Below, in pieces: positions 8,442 through 16,549 of a DNA stretch of 53,967 nt. The DNA is from Hyphomicrobiales bacterium (GTDB taxonomy: Bacteria; Pseudomonadota; Alphaproteobacteria; Rhizobiales; Xanthobacteraceae). The stretch spans positions 1 to 53,967 of the forward strand of contig JAKFUP010000024.1 of assembly GCA_021732625.1 (NCBI GenBank). Direction: 5' to 3'. The position numbers were made by a program, and so were the translations under genes. The notes under the pieces were generated by a model that searched no databases, was not told where the DNA came from, and was given only the letters and a program-made list of their open reading frames with translations. How positions within the stretch are numbered: the stretch's first letter is position 1; each line of letters starts with the position of its first letter.

Positions 8442-9191
8442 TCAATACTTCGCGAGGACCGGCGCTCCGCCAAAGTCAAACCGATAGTTCGCCCCAATCT
8501 TGAATACATGACTGGTCGGCGCTTCGCTGACATTAACGGGTGCACCAGTGCCAAAAACTGTGCCTACGTTCACAAGATTCGAACCGAAATCCAGATAATT
8601 GTACTCGAACTTGACGGTCCAATTGCGCGTCACCGCATGCTCGACACCCGCGCCGACAAGGAAGCCATTTCGGTTGTAACTTCCCGACACGAAAGTGGGC
8701 GCCACGAAGCAGCAATTGAGTGTTGAATTGAAATCGAACAAACCGAAAGCCCAGCCGCCCTTGCCGTAAATCAGTGTGCGGTCAAAGGAGATACCGGTGC
8801 GGCCAGCGATGCTGAAATTGCCGGTGTTCTTCGTGGTCAACCTTATGCTGTCAACGGGCGAGACAATCAGGGTATTGGTCGCGCCGCTGTTCGACCAGGC
8901 TCCTTCGCCCTCGATACCGAACACCCAATTGCCAGCCTGATAGTTGCAGCCCACCTGGCCACCGGCAATCACGCCTGAACCGTTGTCGCCTGTGCTGCCT
9001 GAACCTTCGAAATTCGTCGCCGCAGACGAGCGGATTTGCGTCCCACCAACATGCGCGCCGATGTAACATCCGGTCCAGCTGAACGCCGGTGCTGCCGCAA
9101 CGGGCGCTTTGACAGGTAATCTAAGATCAGAGGCGTTCGCAGCCGCCGAACAGATGACCAAAAAGGTCGACGACAGCAGAAGCTTCTTCAT
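8442..9191 (-). CDS. outer-membrane beta-barrel protein (Omp25/RopB-like porin family)
   Basis: The mature protein is predicted as an eight-stranded barrel in the outer membrane. The start at 9191 gives a clean signal peptide: MKKLLLSS, a hydrophobic core and cleavage after ANA, followed by SDLRLPVKAP. The mature start has FSWTGCYIGAHVGG, the entry strand typical of rhizobial Omp25/31 proteins. Alternating glycine- and aromatic-rich strands follow, and it ends with FDFGGAPVLAKY, the usual barrel end. Length is 249 residues, normal for the family. Frames upstream of 9191 would spoil the signal peptide. It is divergent from the adenylate-forming enzyme gene with about 290 bases between. Role beyond structure or surface exposure is unknown. 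Confidence 0.88.
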   Translation of the reverse strand: MKKLLLSSTFLVICSAAANASDLRLPVKAPVAAAPAFSWTGCYIGAHVGGTQIRSSAATNFEGSGSTGDNGSGVIAGGQVGCNYQAGNWVFGIEGEGAWSNSGATNTLIVSPVDSIRLTTKNTGNFSIAGRTGISFDRTLIYGKGGWAFGLFDFNSTLNCCFVAPTFVSGSYNRNGFLVGAGVEHAVTRNWTVKFEYNYLDFGSNLVNVGTVFGTGAPVNVSEAPTSHVFKIGANYRFDFGGAPVLAKY

Positions 9192-9479
9192 TTGTCTTAC
9201 CCAAATAAACTTCAAACCGGATCCAGTATTGCTCATTATTACCAGACAGCCGGCGCAAGGTGTGTACCCGGAATGCAACAGATGTTTCGATAACGGAACC
9301 GGATCGTCTGATCACTTAGCCCAATCCAATTCACGCTTATAATCAGCGCCTTGAAAGATCGCGGAGGTCAAGGTTTTCAGGCAGTTTAGTCGGGATTGAG
9401 GCTTCGCCGGGCTATTTTACGTGCCAAGTTTGCGACAGAGTCGGTCTCAACTTGGTTCTTGAAAAGTCACGGCTCCGGC

Positions 9480-10853
9480 ATGAAATTCAGCTTCAAAGAC
9501 CGTCCTCAGAACATCAGCGGATACGGGGAACAGCCGTTCGCCTTCCTTGAGCCGGACGCCCACCAGACCATCGGCCACATCGCATCCATCGACCTTATCG
9601 AAAACGGCGACGGGGCCGCGCGGGTACGCTGGCAAAGAAAGCAACTCGGCAATCTCTTCAATCATGCCTATGTCCGATCCGAGTTTTGGCGTCAGAGGAT
9701 TCCGGCTGGCGTTGCCCCGCAAGATGCCTTGCAAAGACTTCCGATCCTGTCACGAAAAGATATCGCTATGCAGGTGCAGCAGGAAGGCTCGCTCTTCCAC
9801 GACAAGAAGCAGCGTAAACTTCCGACCTATGAGACGACTGGATCGACGGGGACGCCGCTCAAAGTGTTCGTGTGCGAACAGAATGGTTATTACAACGAGG
9901 TCCGTGGCCTCGCGCAATTCTTCATCGACAATCTGTCTCTCGATGCAAATCGCGTTGAAATCAAGCCAATTGTCCGCTCCGGCGACCTTCGGAAAAAAAC
10001 CGAACCGCCGTCTACAAATCCGAGTTGGGCTGGCCCGTTGAGCAAGGTCTATGGCAACGGCTCCAACAAAACGCTAAGATTCAATAATGACGTCGATGGG
10101 CTACTGAACGAATTATCAAAGCATCCCGTCGGCTATCTTGTGTGCCCGAGTCGCGTGATCGAACAATTGCTGGATCGCGGCCCTGATCTCATTGAAAAAC
10201 TCGGCATAAAATTCTGGTTTCATCTTTCGGACTATCGGAGCTGGGACGCTGTCGGAAGACTAAAAAAAATCGGTATACCGAGTTTGTCAAATTATTCCTC
10301 GGGAGAAACGGGGCCGATAGCGTTCGAATGCCGAACGAACGTGGGCTACTATCACGTGGCCCACTCCAATGTAATTGTCGAAAGCGACCACACGCTGACA
10401 ACGGAATTTGATGGAGAGCAAGTCAGCCGGCTTATGATCACGCACTTGCACTCGTATGCGACGCCCCTGGTTCGCTACGACATCGGAGATTTTGGCAAGT
10501 TGCATGACGTTTGCCCTTGCGGACATCACGGTCCGACGCTTTCTCACATTTATGGAAGGGGAAAGCATTTTCTGCGTCATCCTGATGGACGCTACGTTCC
10601 CTTCTATCTGTCCACCCGGTTGCTGCGTGAAGTCGTTGAGTTCGGGGAGTGCCGGTTTCGGCAAGAAGCCATCGATACCATCACCGTTCAGATCGGCGGC
10701 CGAGAAACTCTTAGCTCGGACGAAGAAGAAAGACTGAAGGCAACTATTCTAGCCGCGACCGATCCCGCGTTCAAAGTAGTGATCAAGCCCGTCCGCGAGA
10801 TCGACTGGTCCGACAATCCGAAGCGGCTATTTTTCTCAAGCTCTATGACTTGA
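9480..10853 (+). CDS. phenylacetate-CoA-ligase/CapK-like adenylate-forming enzyme
   Basis: From the ATG at 9480 this is a 457-residue member of the ANL superfamily related to PaaK, CapK and coenzyme F390 synthetase. The phosphate-binding loop TTGSTGTP lies at residues 119-126. Further on are NYSSGETG (adenine binding), PLVRYDIGDFG (the conserved ribose aspartate) and CPCGHHGPTLSHIYGR, a PaaK-type CxCG region. PaaK proper makes phenylacetyl-CoA, but members beside glycosyltransferases are usually tied to capsule or surface polysaccharide. With a glycosyltransferase in the same island, activation of an acyl or amino-acid group for a surface glycan is the best guess. An in-frame TTG at 9396 would add 28 residues; no strong ribosome site settles the start. 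Confidence 0.8.
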   Translation: MKFSFKDRPQNISGYGEQPFAFLEPDAHQTIGHIASIDLIENGDGAARVRWQRKQLGNLFNHAYVRSEFWRQRIPAGVAPQDALQRLPILSRKDIAMQVQQEGSLFHDKKQRKLPTYETTGSTGTPLKVFVCEQNGYYNEVRGLAQFFIDNLSLDANRVEIKPIVRSGDLRKKTEPPSTNPSWAGPLSKVYGNGSNKTLRFNNDVDGLLNELSKHPVGYLVCPSRVIEQLLDRGPDLIEKLGIKFWFHLSDYRSWDAVGRLKKIGIPSLSNYSSGETGPIAFECRTNVGYYHVAHSNVIVESDHTLTTEFDGEQVSRLMITHLHSYATPLVRYDIGDFGKLHDVCPCGHHGPTLSHIYGRGKHFLRHPDGRYVPFYLSTRLLREVVEFGECRFRQEAIDTITVQIGGRETLSSDEEERLKATILAATDPAFKVVIKPVREIDWSDNPKRLFFSSSMT

Positions 10854-11064
10854 GCGGAGCGCGACCCAAGCTTCTGCTGCAGAAGGAGGCAGCCGAGTAA
10901 GAAAAGAAAATCCAGGGGAAACCGGTGTAACTTCAGCCGATCAGAGGCTCAGCCGTTGTGTTTTCGATGTTGCAGCAAATGATTGAGGCACTCCACAACG
11001 GGATGGTTCCGCGGTGAATCGAACTCGTGAAGGCCCCAGTCGATCGTAAAACATAAACGCTGGT

Positions 11065-11412
11065 TTGTGTTTTTACGGTGAGGCCGTTAAATCGGTCAAG
11101 AAGGCGTTTCGCGGCGCAGCCGACAAGGCTGGCCTGCACGACGTATCGGCCCACAGCCTGCGCCACACAGCAGCGACCTGGCTGATGCAGGCAGGCGTCG
11201 ACCGGTGGGAAGCAGCAGGCTTTCTGGGCATGAGCGTCGAGACGCTTGAGCGCGTCTACGGCCATCACCACCCGTTGCATCTGAAGCAGGCTGCATGGGC
11301 GATCGGCTACCGGAAAAATCGTTTCGTTGGCATATCGTTGGCAGAAGAGCATCCGGCCAACGGCAACGATCGCCAAGTGATTGAGAAGATTGGTCGGAGT
11401 GGCAGGATTTGA
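11065..11412 (+). pseudogene. truncated tyrosine recombinase (phage-type integrase), catalytic C-terminal part
   Basis: About 110 codons remain of an integrase. HSLRHT carries the HxxR pair, FLGMS is the usual box after it, and ERVYGHHHP contains the tyrosine nucleophile. The N-terminal arm and core-binding domains and the first catalytic arginine are gone: upstream the frame is interrupted by stops and no start is credible. The gene lies directly against the tRNA-Pro gene and its reading frame runs into the attachment repeat, stopping inside the tRNA complement at 11410-11412. This is the enzyme that presumably inserted the island. It can no longer act, so the island should be immobile unless helped in trans. 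Confidence 0.9.
11324..11342. repeat. 19-base direct repeat, copy 2
   Basis: This is an exact copy of 6804-6822, inside the 3' end of the integrase remnant and just before the right attachment repeat. Confidence 0.8.
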
Positions 11413-11437
11413 ACCTGCGACCCCTGCGTCCCGAACG
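11368..11437. repeat. right attachment-site copy (attR-like) of the tRNA-Pro island
   Basis: It matches 6652-6721 at 69 of 70 positions and overlaps the intact tRNA-Pro gene from its anticodon through the CCA end and 23 bases beyond. Similarity with one small gap extends left to about 11355. The element between the two repeats is about 4.65 kb. Confidence 0.9.
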
Positions 11438-11467
11438 CAGTGCTCTACCGGACTGAGCCACACTCCG
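11391..11467 (-). tRNA. tRNA-Pro, anticodon CGG
   Basis: All arms fold. The acceptor stem is CGGAGTG with CACTCCG, the D arm is GCTC/GAGC, the anticodon arm is CTGCG-TTCGGGA-CGCAG with anticodon CGG, and the T arm is GCAGG-TTCAAAT-CCTGC. Discriminator A and an encoded CCA follow. It is 77 bases and intact. Its 3' half is the integration target of the island to its left, so the functional gene was restored by the incoming element or kept by the recombination. Confidence 0.97.
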
Positions 11468-11645
11468 ACGTGACGCGGCTTATAGCCCCGGCTTTCCAGC
11501 ACCGCAAGGCACGGATTCCGCGCGAAAATCCGCGATTTGGGTACCGATCGGCATGCCAAGGATGGGCCTTTCGCCCTGCCCCGCTGTTTGTGGTAGCAAC
11601 GGCCGGACAAGCCGTCCCACGGTCGCCCCTCCAATACAGACCCGC

Positions 11646-12995
11646 ATGAGCAACGCACCGGAAAAAACCACTCTTGTTCCCGCGCAGACACCGGACATCG
11701 ACGGCGCGGTTCGCTTTACGCCGCATCCATTGCGCGCGGCGATCCTCGGCGAGGTCCACGCACGTCCGTTCACGGCGATCTCGGTTCCAAGCCGGATTCT
11801 GCATTTCGCATTCGATACTGGCGGCGGTCGGGCGCAGGCGGATCGCGCCAACCTCGTGTCGTTCTGCAACGGACGGAGTTTAGCCGCGCCTCTGCCTGCC
11901 GAAAAACATCACCGGGTCGCGTTCGGCGCAACCGTGCTGCGCTGGGAGCAGCATTCGGAATTCACCACCTACACGTGGGAGATGCCCGCTCAGGAAGACC
12001 AGACGCCGTTTCATCCCGACGCGGCCTCGCTCGTCTCGCTGATGCAACTGGTGCCGCAGCCCGGACCGCTGCTTGCCGCGATCGATCTGTGCCTGATGCG
12101 CGACGACCCGCAGCGCGCAGTGCTGGAGCGGTTGTTCGATCGCGCGAGCCTTGCCGCGGGAGAGAACTCCGACGGCCTCGCGCTGTATGCGACCGACTTC
12201 CGGCCCGATCCCGCGGGCTTCATCCGCATCCTGATCGTCGATCGCGGGCTCGGACCCGAACGCGCCGGAGCGCTGGTCCAGCGCGTCATCGAGATTGAAA
12301 CCTATCGCACGCTGGCGCTGCTCGGATTGCCGGAAGCGCAGCGCGTCGCGCCGTCGATCGGCAAGATCGAACATCGTCTCGCCGAAGTCACCGAGGCGAT
12401 GAAGGGCGCGGGCGATCTCGCCGGCAACCGCGCGCTGCTCGATGAACTGACGGCACTCGCCGCCGAGGTCGAGGCCGGCGCAGCCGCCACCGGATATCGC
12501 TTCAGCGCGACGCGGGCCTACAACGATATCGTACAGCAGCGCCTGCAAACCATCGGCGAGACCAAGGTCAAAGGACTGCCGACATGGTCGTCGTTCCTCG
12601 CCCGCCGCATGAAGCCTGCGACGCAAACCTGCGCGGCGATCGAAGCAAGACAGGCCAACCTGTCGCTCAAGCTCGCGCGCGCGGCGAACCTGCTGCGCAC
12701 CCGCGTTGACGTCGCACTGGAAGATCAGAACCAGCGGCTGCTGCAATCGATGAATCGGCGAACGCAGTTGCAACTGCGGCTGCAGACGACGGTCGAGGGT
12801 CTCTCGGTCGCGGCCATCACCTACTACGTTGTCGGACTTTTCAGTTACGTCGCGAAAGCCGCGCATGACTCGGGTCTGGTGCGGATCGAGCCGGGATACG
12901 CCACGGCTATCTTCGTGCCTGTCGCAGCGCTTGCGATCTGGCTGATCCTGCGCCGCATCCGCAACAGGCATATCGGCGGCGAGGAGCGCGACTGA
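11646..12995 (+). CDS. DUF3422 family membrane-anchored protein
   Basis: This 449-residue conserved proteobacterial protein of unknown function matches DUF3422 in length and layout. The N-terminal part has the motif HPLRAAILGEVHARPF, and a long helical middle section is rich in alanine, leucine and arginine. Two C-terminal membrane segments (around ITYYVVGLFSYVAKAA and YATAIFVPVAALAIWLIL) end in a short basic cytoplasmic tail. The start at 11646 (MSNAPEKT) is chosen because upstream residues in frame read through the tRNA promoter region and are unlike the family. It leads a plus-strand series with the Sua5-type gene 37 bases on. Confidence 0.85.
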   Translation: MSNAPEKTTLVPAQTPDIDGAVRFTPHPLRAAILGEVHARPFTAISVPSRILHFAFDTGGGRAQADRANLVSFCNGRSLAAPLPAEKHHRVAFGATVLRWEQHSEFTTYTWEMPAQEDQTPFHPDAASLVSLMQLVPQPGPLLAAIDLCLMRDDPQRAVLERLFDRASLAAGENSDGLALYATDFRPDPAGFIRILIVDRGLGPERAGALVQRVIEIETYRTLALLGLPEAQRVAPSIGKIEHRLAEVTEAMKGAGDLAGNRALLDELTALAAEVEAGAAATGYRFSATRAYNDIVQQRLQTIGETKVKGLPTWSSFLARRMKPATQTCAAIEARQANLSLKLARAANLLRTRVDVALEDQNQRLLQSMNRRTQLQLRLQTTVEGLSVAAITYYVVGLFSYVAKAAHDSGLVRIEPGYATAIFVPVAALAIWLILRRIRNRHIGGEERD

Positions 12996-13032
12996 TGCAG
13001 GCTCGCATGCGCGCGCAACCAGAGCTGCGCCG

Positions 13033-14025
13033 ATGAAGGTCGGCCTCACCACGCGAACGATTGCAGCCGACGCCGGCGCAGCGAATACCGCGGCGCGCTG
13101 CCTCAAAGACGGCGGCCTCGTCGCGTTTCCCACCGAGACCGTCTATGGCCTTGGCGCAGACGCGACCAACGCGGACGCAATTGCGCGACTCTATCAGGCC
13201 AAGGGCCGCCCGTCGTTCAATCCGCTGATCGCGCATGTCGAAAGCGTCGCCGCCGCGCTCGACATCGCGGTGTTCGATGAACTGAGCCTGCGCCTTGCCA
13301 ACGCCTTCTGGCCCGGACCGCTGACGCTGGTGCTGCGCAAGACAACCCGCTGCCCTGTCGCCGAGCTTGCCACCGCAGGGCTTGAGACAATTGCGGTGCG
13401 CGTACCCGCGCATCCGGTGGCACGTCGTATCCTGCGCACGTTCGGCAAACCCGTGGTTGCGCCGTCGGCGAATATTTCGGGCCACGTCTCGCCGACCTTG
13501 GCCGAGCACGTGCAGAGCGATTTGTCGGGCCGGATCGATCTCATCGTCGATGGCGGTTCTGTTGCCGTCGGCGTTGAGTCCACCATCGTCAGTTGCCTCG
13601 GCGAACCGATGCTGTTGCGGCCCGGCGGGTTGCCGCGTGCCGCAATCGAAGCCGTGCTCGGCAAGTCCCTGCTCAATGTCGCTGACGACGCGGAGGCATC
13701 GACCTCGCATCCGCTGGCGCCCGGCATGCTGGAATCCCATTACGCGCCACGCACGCCGTTGCGGCTCAACGCAACGCACATCGAGGCCGGCGAAGCGGTG
13801 CTCGCATTCGGCAACGCGCTTCCGGCTGGTATCGAACAGGCCAGCATCGTGCTGAACCTGTCCGAGCGTGGCGATCCGGTCGAGGCTGCCGCCAATCTGT
13901 TCGGCCACCTGCGCGCGCTCGACGCCAGGGGCGCATCCGGCATTGCCGCGATGCCGGTTCTGATGGATGGATTGGGCGAAGCCATCAACGACCGCTTGCG
14001 GCGCGGCGCCGTCCCGGCCACATAG
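13033..14025 (+). CDS. Sua5/YrdC/TsaC-type L-threonylcarbamoyladenylate synthase
   Basis: It makes threonylcarbamoyl-AMP from threonine, bicarbonate and ATP for t6A37 in ANN-decoding tRNAs. The YrdC domain spans residues about 15-200: GGLVAFPTETVYGLGADA, KGRPSFNPLI, GPLTLVLRK, APSANISGHVSPT and the STIV strand are all present. A linker with SHPLAPGMLESHYAPRTPL leads into a C-terminal Sua5 domain. With 330 residues it is the long Sua5 form rather than short TsaC (about 190). It sits between DUF3422 and an FAD-linked dehydrogenase, 31 bases upstream of the latter. Confidence 0.94.
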   Translation: MKVGLTTRTIAADAGAANTAARCLKDGGLVAFPTETVYGLGADATNADAIARLYQAKGRPSFNPLIAHVESVAAALDIAVFDELSLRLANAFWPGPLTLVLRKTTRCPVAELATAGLETIAVRVPAHPVARRILRTFGKPVVAPSANISGHVSPTLAEHVQSDLSGRIDLIVDGGSVAVGVESTIVSCLGEPMLLRPGGLPRAAIEAVLGKSLLNVADDAEASTSHPLAPGMLESHYAPRTPLRLNATHIEAGEAVLAFGNALPAGIEQASIVLNLSERGDPVEAAANLFGHLRALDARGASGIAAMPVLMDGLGEAINDRLRRGAVPAT

Positions 14026-14056
14026 TTATCCGATCCAAAGAACAACGAGACATGAC

Positions 14057-15490
14057 ATGACCATCGTGTCCCCACCGCCAAAGGCCGTCACGCTATCGCC
14101 CGATCTTGCCGCACGGTTCGCGGCCATCGTCGGCGACAAGCACATGGTGACCGCGCAGCAGGACATCGCGCCGTATCTCACCGAAGAGCGCAATCTCTAT
14201 CAAGGCTATTCGCCGCTGGTGCTGCGACCAGGCTCAACGGCGGAAGTGGCCGCGATCTGCAAGCTCGCCAGCGAAACGCGCACCGCGATCGTTCCGCAAG
14301 GCGGCAACACCGGCCTCGTCGGCGGGCAGACGCCGCATCACGGCGAGATCGTCGTGTCGCTGCGGCGGCTCGACAGGATCCGCGAGATCGATGTGCAGTC
14401 CAACACCATGACGGTCGAGGCCGGCGTCGTACTCGCCACCGCGCAGCAAACTGCAGCCGACGTGGATCGCCTGTTTCCGCTGTCTCTGGGCGCGGAGGGA
14501 AGCTGCACCATCGGCGGCAACCTCTCGACCAACGCCGGCGGCAACGGCGCGCTGGCCTACGGCGTCGCGCGCGAGATGGCGCTCGGGCTTGAAGTCGTGC
14601 TGGCCGACGGGCGCGTCATCAACGGCCTGTCGAAACTGAAGAAAGACAACACGGGTTACGATCTGCGCAATCTTTTTATCGGCGCCGAAGGCACGCTCGG
14701 CATCATCACCGCAGCGGTGCTGAAACTATTTCCGAAGCCGCGCACGGTCGAGACCGCATTCGTCGGACTGAAATCGCCCGCCGATGCGCTGAAGCTGCTG
14801 ACCGTCTCGCAGAGCATGGCCTCGAACAGTCTCACCAGTTTCGAACTGATCGCCCGCATCTGTATCGAGTTCTGTGTCAAGCACGGACCGAGCATCCGCG
14901 ATCCGCTGACCGGCAGCCATCCGTGGTACGTGCTGATGGAAATCTCGTCGCCGCGTGAGGATGCCCGCGACACCATCGAGGCCATTCTCGCGCAGGCCAT
15001 GGACGAGGGCATCATCGACGATGCGGTGATCGCTGCCAATCTCGACCAGCGCAAGGCATTCTGGAAACTGCGCGAAGTGATCTCGCCGGTGCAGAAAGCC
15101 GAAGGCGGCTCGATCAAGCACGATGTCTCGGTGCCGGTCGCAATGGTGCCGCAGCTCATCGCGGAAGCGAATGAAGCTGTGGTGAGACTGATCGACGGCG
15201 CACGGCCGTTTCCGTTCGGCCATCTCGGCGACGGCAACATCCATTACAATATCAGCCAGCCCTCCGGCGGCGACCAGAAAGTGTTCATGGCGCGCTGGAA
15301 CGACGTGCACACGGTCGTGCACGGCATCGTCGCGCGGCTCGGCGGATCGATCTCCGCTGAACACGGCATCGGCGTAATGAAGCGCGAGGAGCTGCCGCAC
15401 TTCAAGGATGCGACGGCCATTGCGGTGATGCGCTCGCTGAAGGCGACGCTCGATCCGCTCAACATTCTCAATCCCGGCAAGGTGCTGTGA
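14057..15490 (+). CDS. FAD-linked 2-hydroxyacid dehydrogenase (GlcD / D-2-hydroxyglutarate dehydrogenase type)
   Basis: This 477-residue flavoprotein of the vanillyl-alcohol-oxidase superfamily oxidises a 2-hydroxyacid, likely D-2-hydroxyglutarate or D-lactate, passing electrons to the respiratory chain or ETF. The FAD-binding loop is PQGGNTGLVGGQTP. GAEGSCTIGGNLSTNAGG follows, and the C-terminal half has HLGDGNIHYN, AEHGIG and the final LNPGKVL, all canonical. The ATG at 14057 follows a weak GAGA ribosome site; an ATG five bases earlier runs at once into a stop. The next gene's start overlaps or abuts its stop, so the two are co-transcribed. An ETF-ubiquinone oxidoreductase lies far away at 48.6 kb. 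Confidence 0.92.
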   Translation: MTIVSPPPKAVTLSPDLAARFAAIVGDKHMVTAQQDIAPYLTEERNLYQGYSPLVLRPGSTAEVAAICKLASETRTAIVPQGGNTGLVGGQTPHHGEIVVSLRRLDRIREIDVQSNTMTVEAGVVLATAQQTAADVDRLFPLSLGAEGSCTIGGNLSTNAGGNGALAYGVAREMALGLEVVLADGRVINGLSKLKKDNTGYDLRNLFIGAEGTLGIITAAVLKLFPKPRTVETAFVGLKSPADALKLLTVSQSMASNSLTSFELIARICIEFCVKHGPSIRDPLTGSHPWYVLMEISSPREDARDTIEAILAQAMDEGIIDDAVIAANLDQRKAFWKLREVISPVQKAEGGSIKHDVSVPVAMVPQLIAEANEAVVRLIDGARPFPFGHLGDGNIHYNISQPSGGDQKVFMARWNDVHTVVHGIVARLGGSISAEHGIGVMKREELPHFKDATAIAVMRSLKATLDPLNILNPGKVL

Positions 15491-15492
15491 CA

Positions 15493-15942
15493 ATGACGAG
15501 CGGCCGTTCGCCTCTCGACATCATGCCGGTTGCGGATGGCGATATCGATGCGCTGATTGCGCTGTGGACCCGTTGCGATCTGGTGCGGCCGTGGAACGAC
15601 CCGGAATCCGATATCGCGCTCGCGCGGCAGTACATGAACTCCGAGATTCTGATCGGGCGGCAGGGCGACAAGATCGTGGCGTCGGTTCAGGTCGGCCATG
15701 ATGGCCATCGCGGCTGGCTTTACTATCTCGCCGTTGAGCCAGTGCTTCACAAGAGCGGCTACGGCCGCATCATGATTGGAGCGGCGGAAGAGTGGCTGCG
15801 GGATCGCGGCATTCCGAAAGTGCAGTTGATGGTGCGCGCCGATAACACAGGAGTCCGATCGTTTTATGAGAAGATCGGCTACGCCATGGCGGAACGTGTC
15901 AATTACGCCCGCTGGCTCGACGGCCGCGAGCCGACGCCGTAA
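15493..15942 (+). CDS. GNAT family acetyltransferase, YpeA-like
   Basis: This acetyl-CoA-dependent N-acetyltransferase is about 149 residues. The N-terminal segment LIALWTRCDLVRPWNDPESD is characteristic of the YpeA branch. The acetyl-CoA loop appears as HKSGYGRIMIGAAEEW, and VQLMVRADNTGVRSFYEKIGY is the usual last strand and helix. A GTG at 15487 overlaps the preceding stop; the ATG at 15493 is the more ordinary choice. The substrate is unknown for the whole branch. NudK follows after 10 bases. Confidence 0.88.
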   Translation: MTSGRSPLDIMPVADGDIDALIALWTRCDLVRPWNDPESDIALARQYMNSEILIGRQGDKIVASVQVGHDGHRGWLYYLAVEPVLHKSGYGRIMIGAAEEWLRDRGIPKVQLMVRADNTGVRSFYEKIGYAMAERVNYARWLDGREPTP

Positions 15943-15952
15943 AATTGCAGCC

Positions 15953-16537
15953 ATGAGCATCGACAAGCGCATCCGCGTCAAACACGTTCAACTGTTGTCC
16001 GACAACTGGGCAACGCTGAAGACCACCGAGTTCGAATGGCAACATTCGAACGGCACGTGGCAAACGCAACGCCGCGAAACCTATGACCGCGGTAACGGTG
16101 CGACATTGCTGCCCTACAACGTCGCGCAAGGCAGCGTGATCCTGACGAAGCAATTTCGCTACCCGGCCTATATCAGCGGCTACCGCGAGATGCTGATCGA
16201 GGCCGCGGCGGGTCTGCTTGACGACGAACGCCCGGACATTCGCATCCGGTCCGAGGTCGAGGAAGAGACCGGCTATCGCCTCGGCGCGGTGCGCAAGATC
16301 TTCGAGGTGTTCTCGACCCCGGGCTCAATCACCGAAAAACTGCATTACTTCGTCGCCGAATATGAACCGCACATGCGGGTCAGCGACGGCGGTGGCCTTG
16401 CCGACGAAGGCGAGGACATCGAGGTGATCGAGCTACCGATCGCAGAGGCACTGGCGATGATCGACGACGGGCGCATCATCGACGCCAAGACGATCATTCT
16501 GTTGCAGTACGCCGCGCTGCATTTGTTCAAGAGCTAG
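15953..16537 (+). CDS. nudK: Nudix hydrolase NudK (GDP-mannose / ADP-sugar pyrophosphatase)
   Basis: It hydrolyses nucleoside-diphosphate sugars, GDP-mannose being preferred by the E. coli enzyme. The protein is 194 residues, starting MSIDKRIRVKHVQLLSDNW. It carries REVYDRGNGAT-like RETYDRGNGATLLPYN, the Nudix box built around AAGLLDDE, RSEVEEETGY, and the C-terminal DIEVIELPIAEALAMI, all closely NudK-like. The start is the ATG 10 bases after the acetyltransferase stop, so it is likely part of the same transcript. It ends convergently with yedK. Confidence 0.9.
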   Translation: MSIDKRIRVKHVQLLSDNWATLKTTEFEWQHSNGTWQTQRRETYDRGNGATLLPYNVAQGSVILTKQFRYPAYISGYREMLIEAAAGLLDDERPDIRIRSEVEEETGYRLGAVRKIFEVFSTPGSITEKLHYFVAEYEPHMRVSDGGGLADEGEDIEVIELPIAEALAMIDDGRIIDAKTIILLQYAALHLFKS

Positions 16538-16549
16538 AACAGCGACGCT

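Noticed and set aside
11880-13133. 417-codon open frame on the minus strand
   Set aside because: It is antisense to the DUF3422 gene, without any recognisable domain and with the composition of a high-GC shadow.
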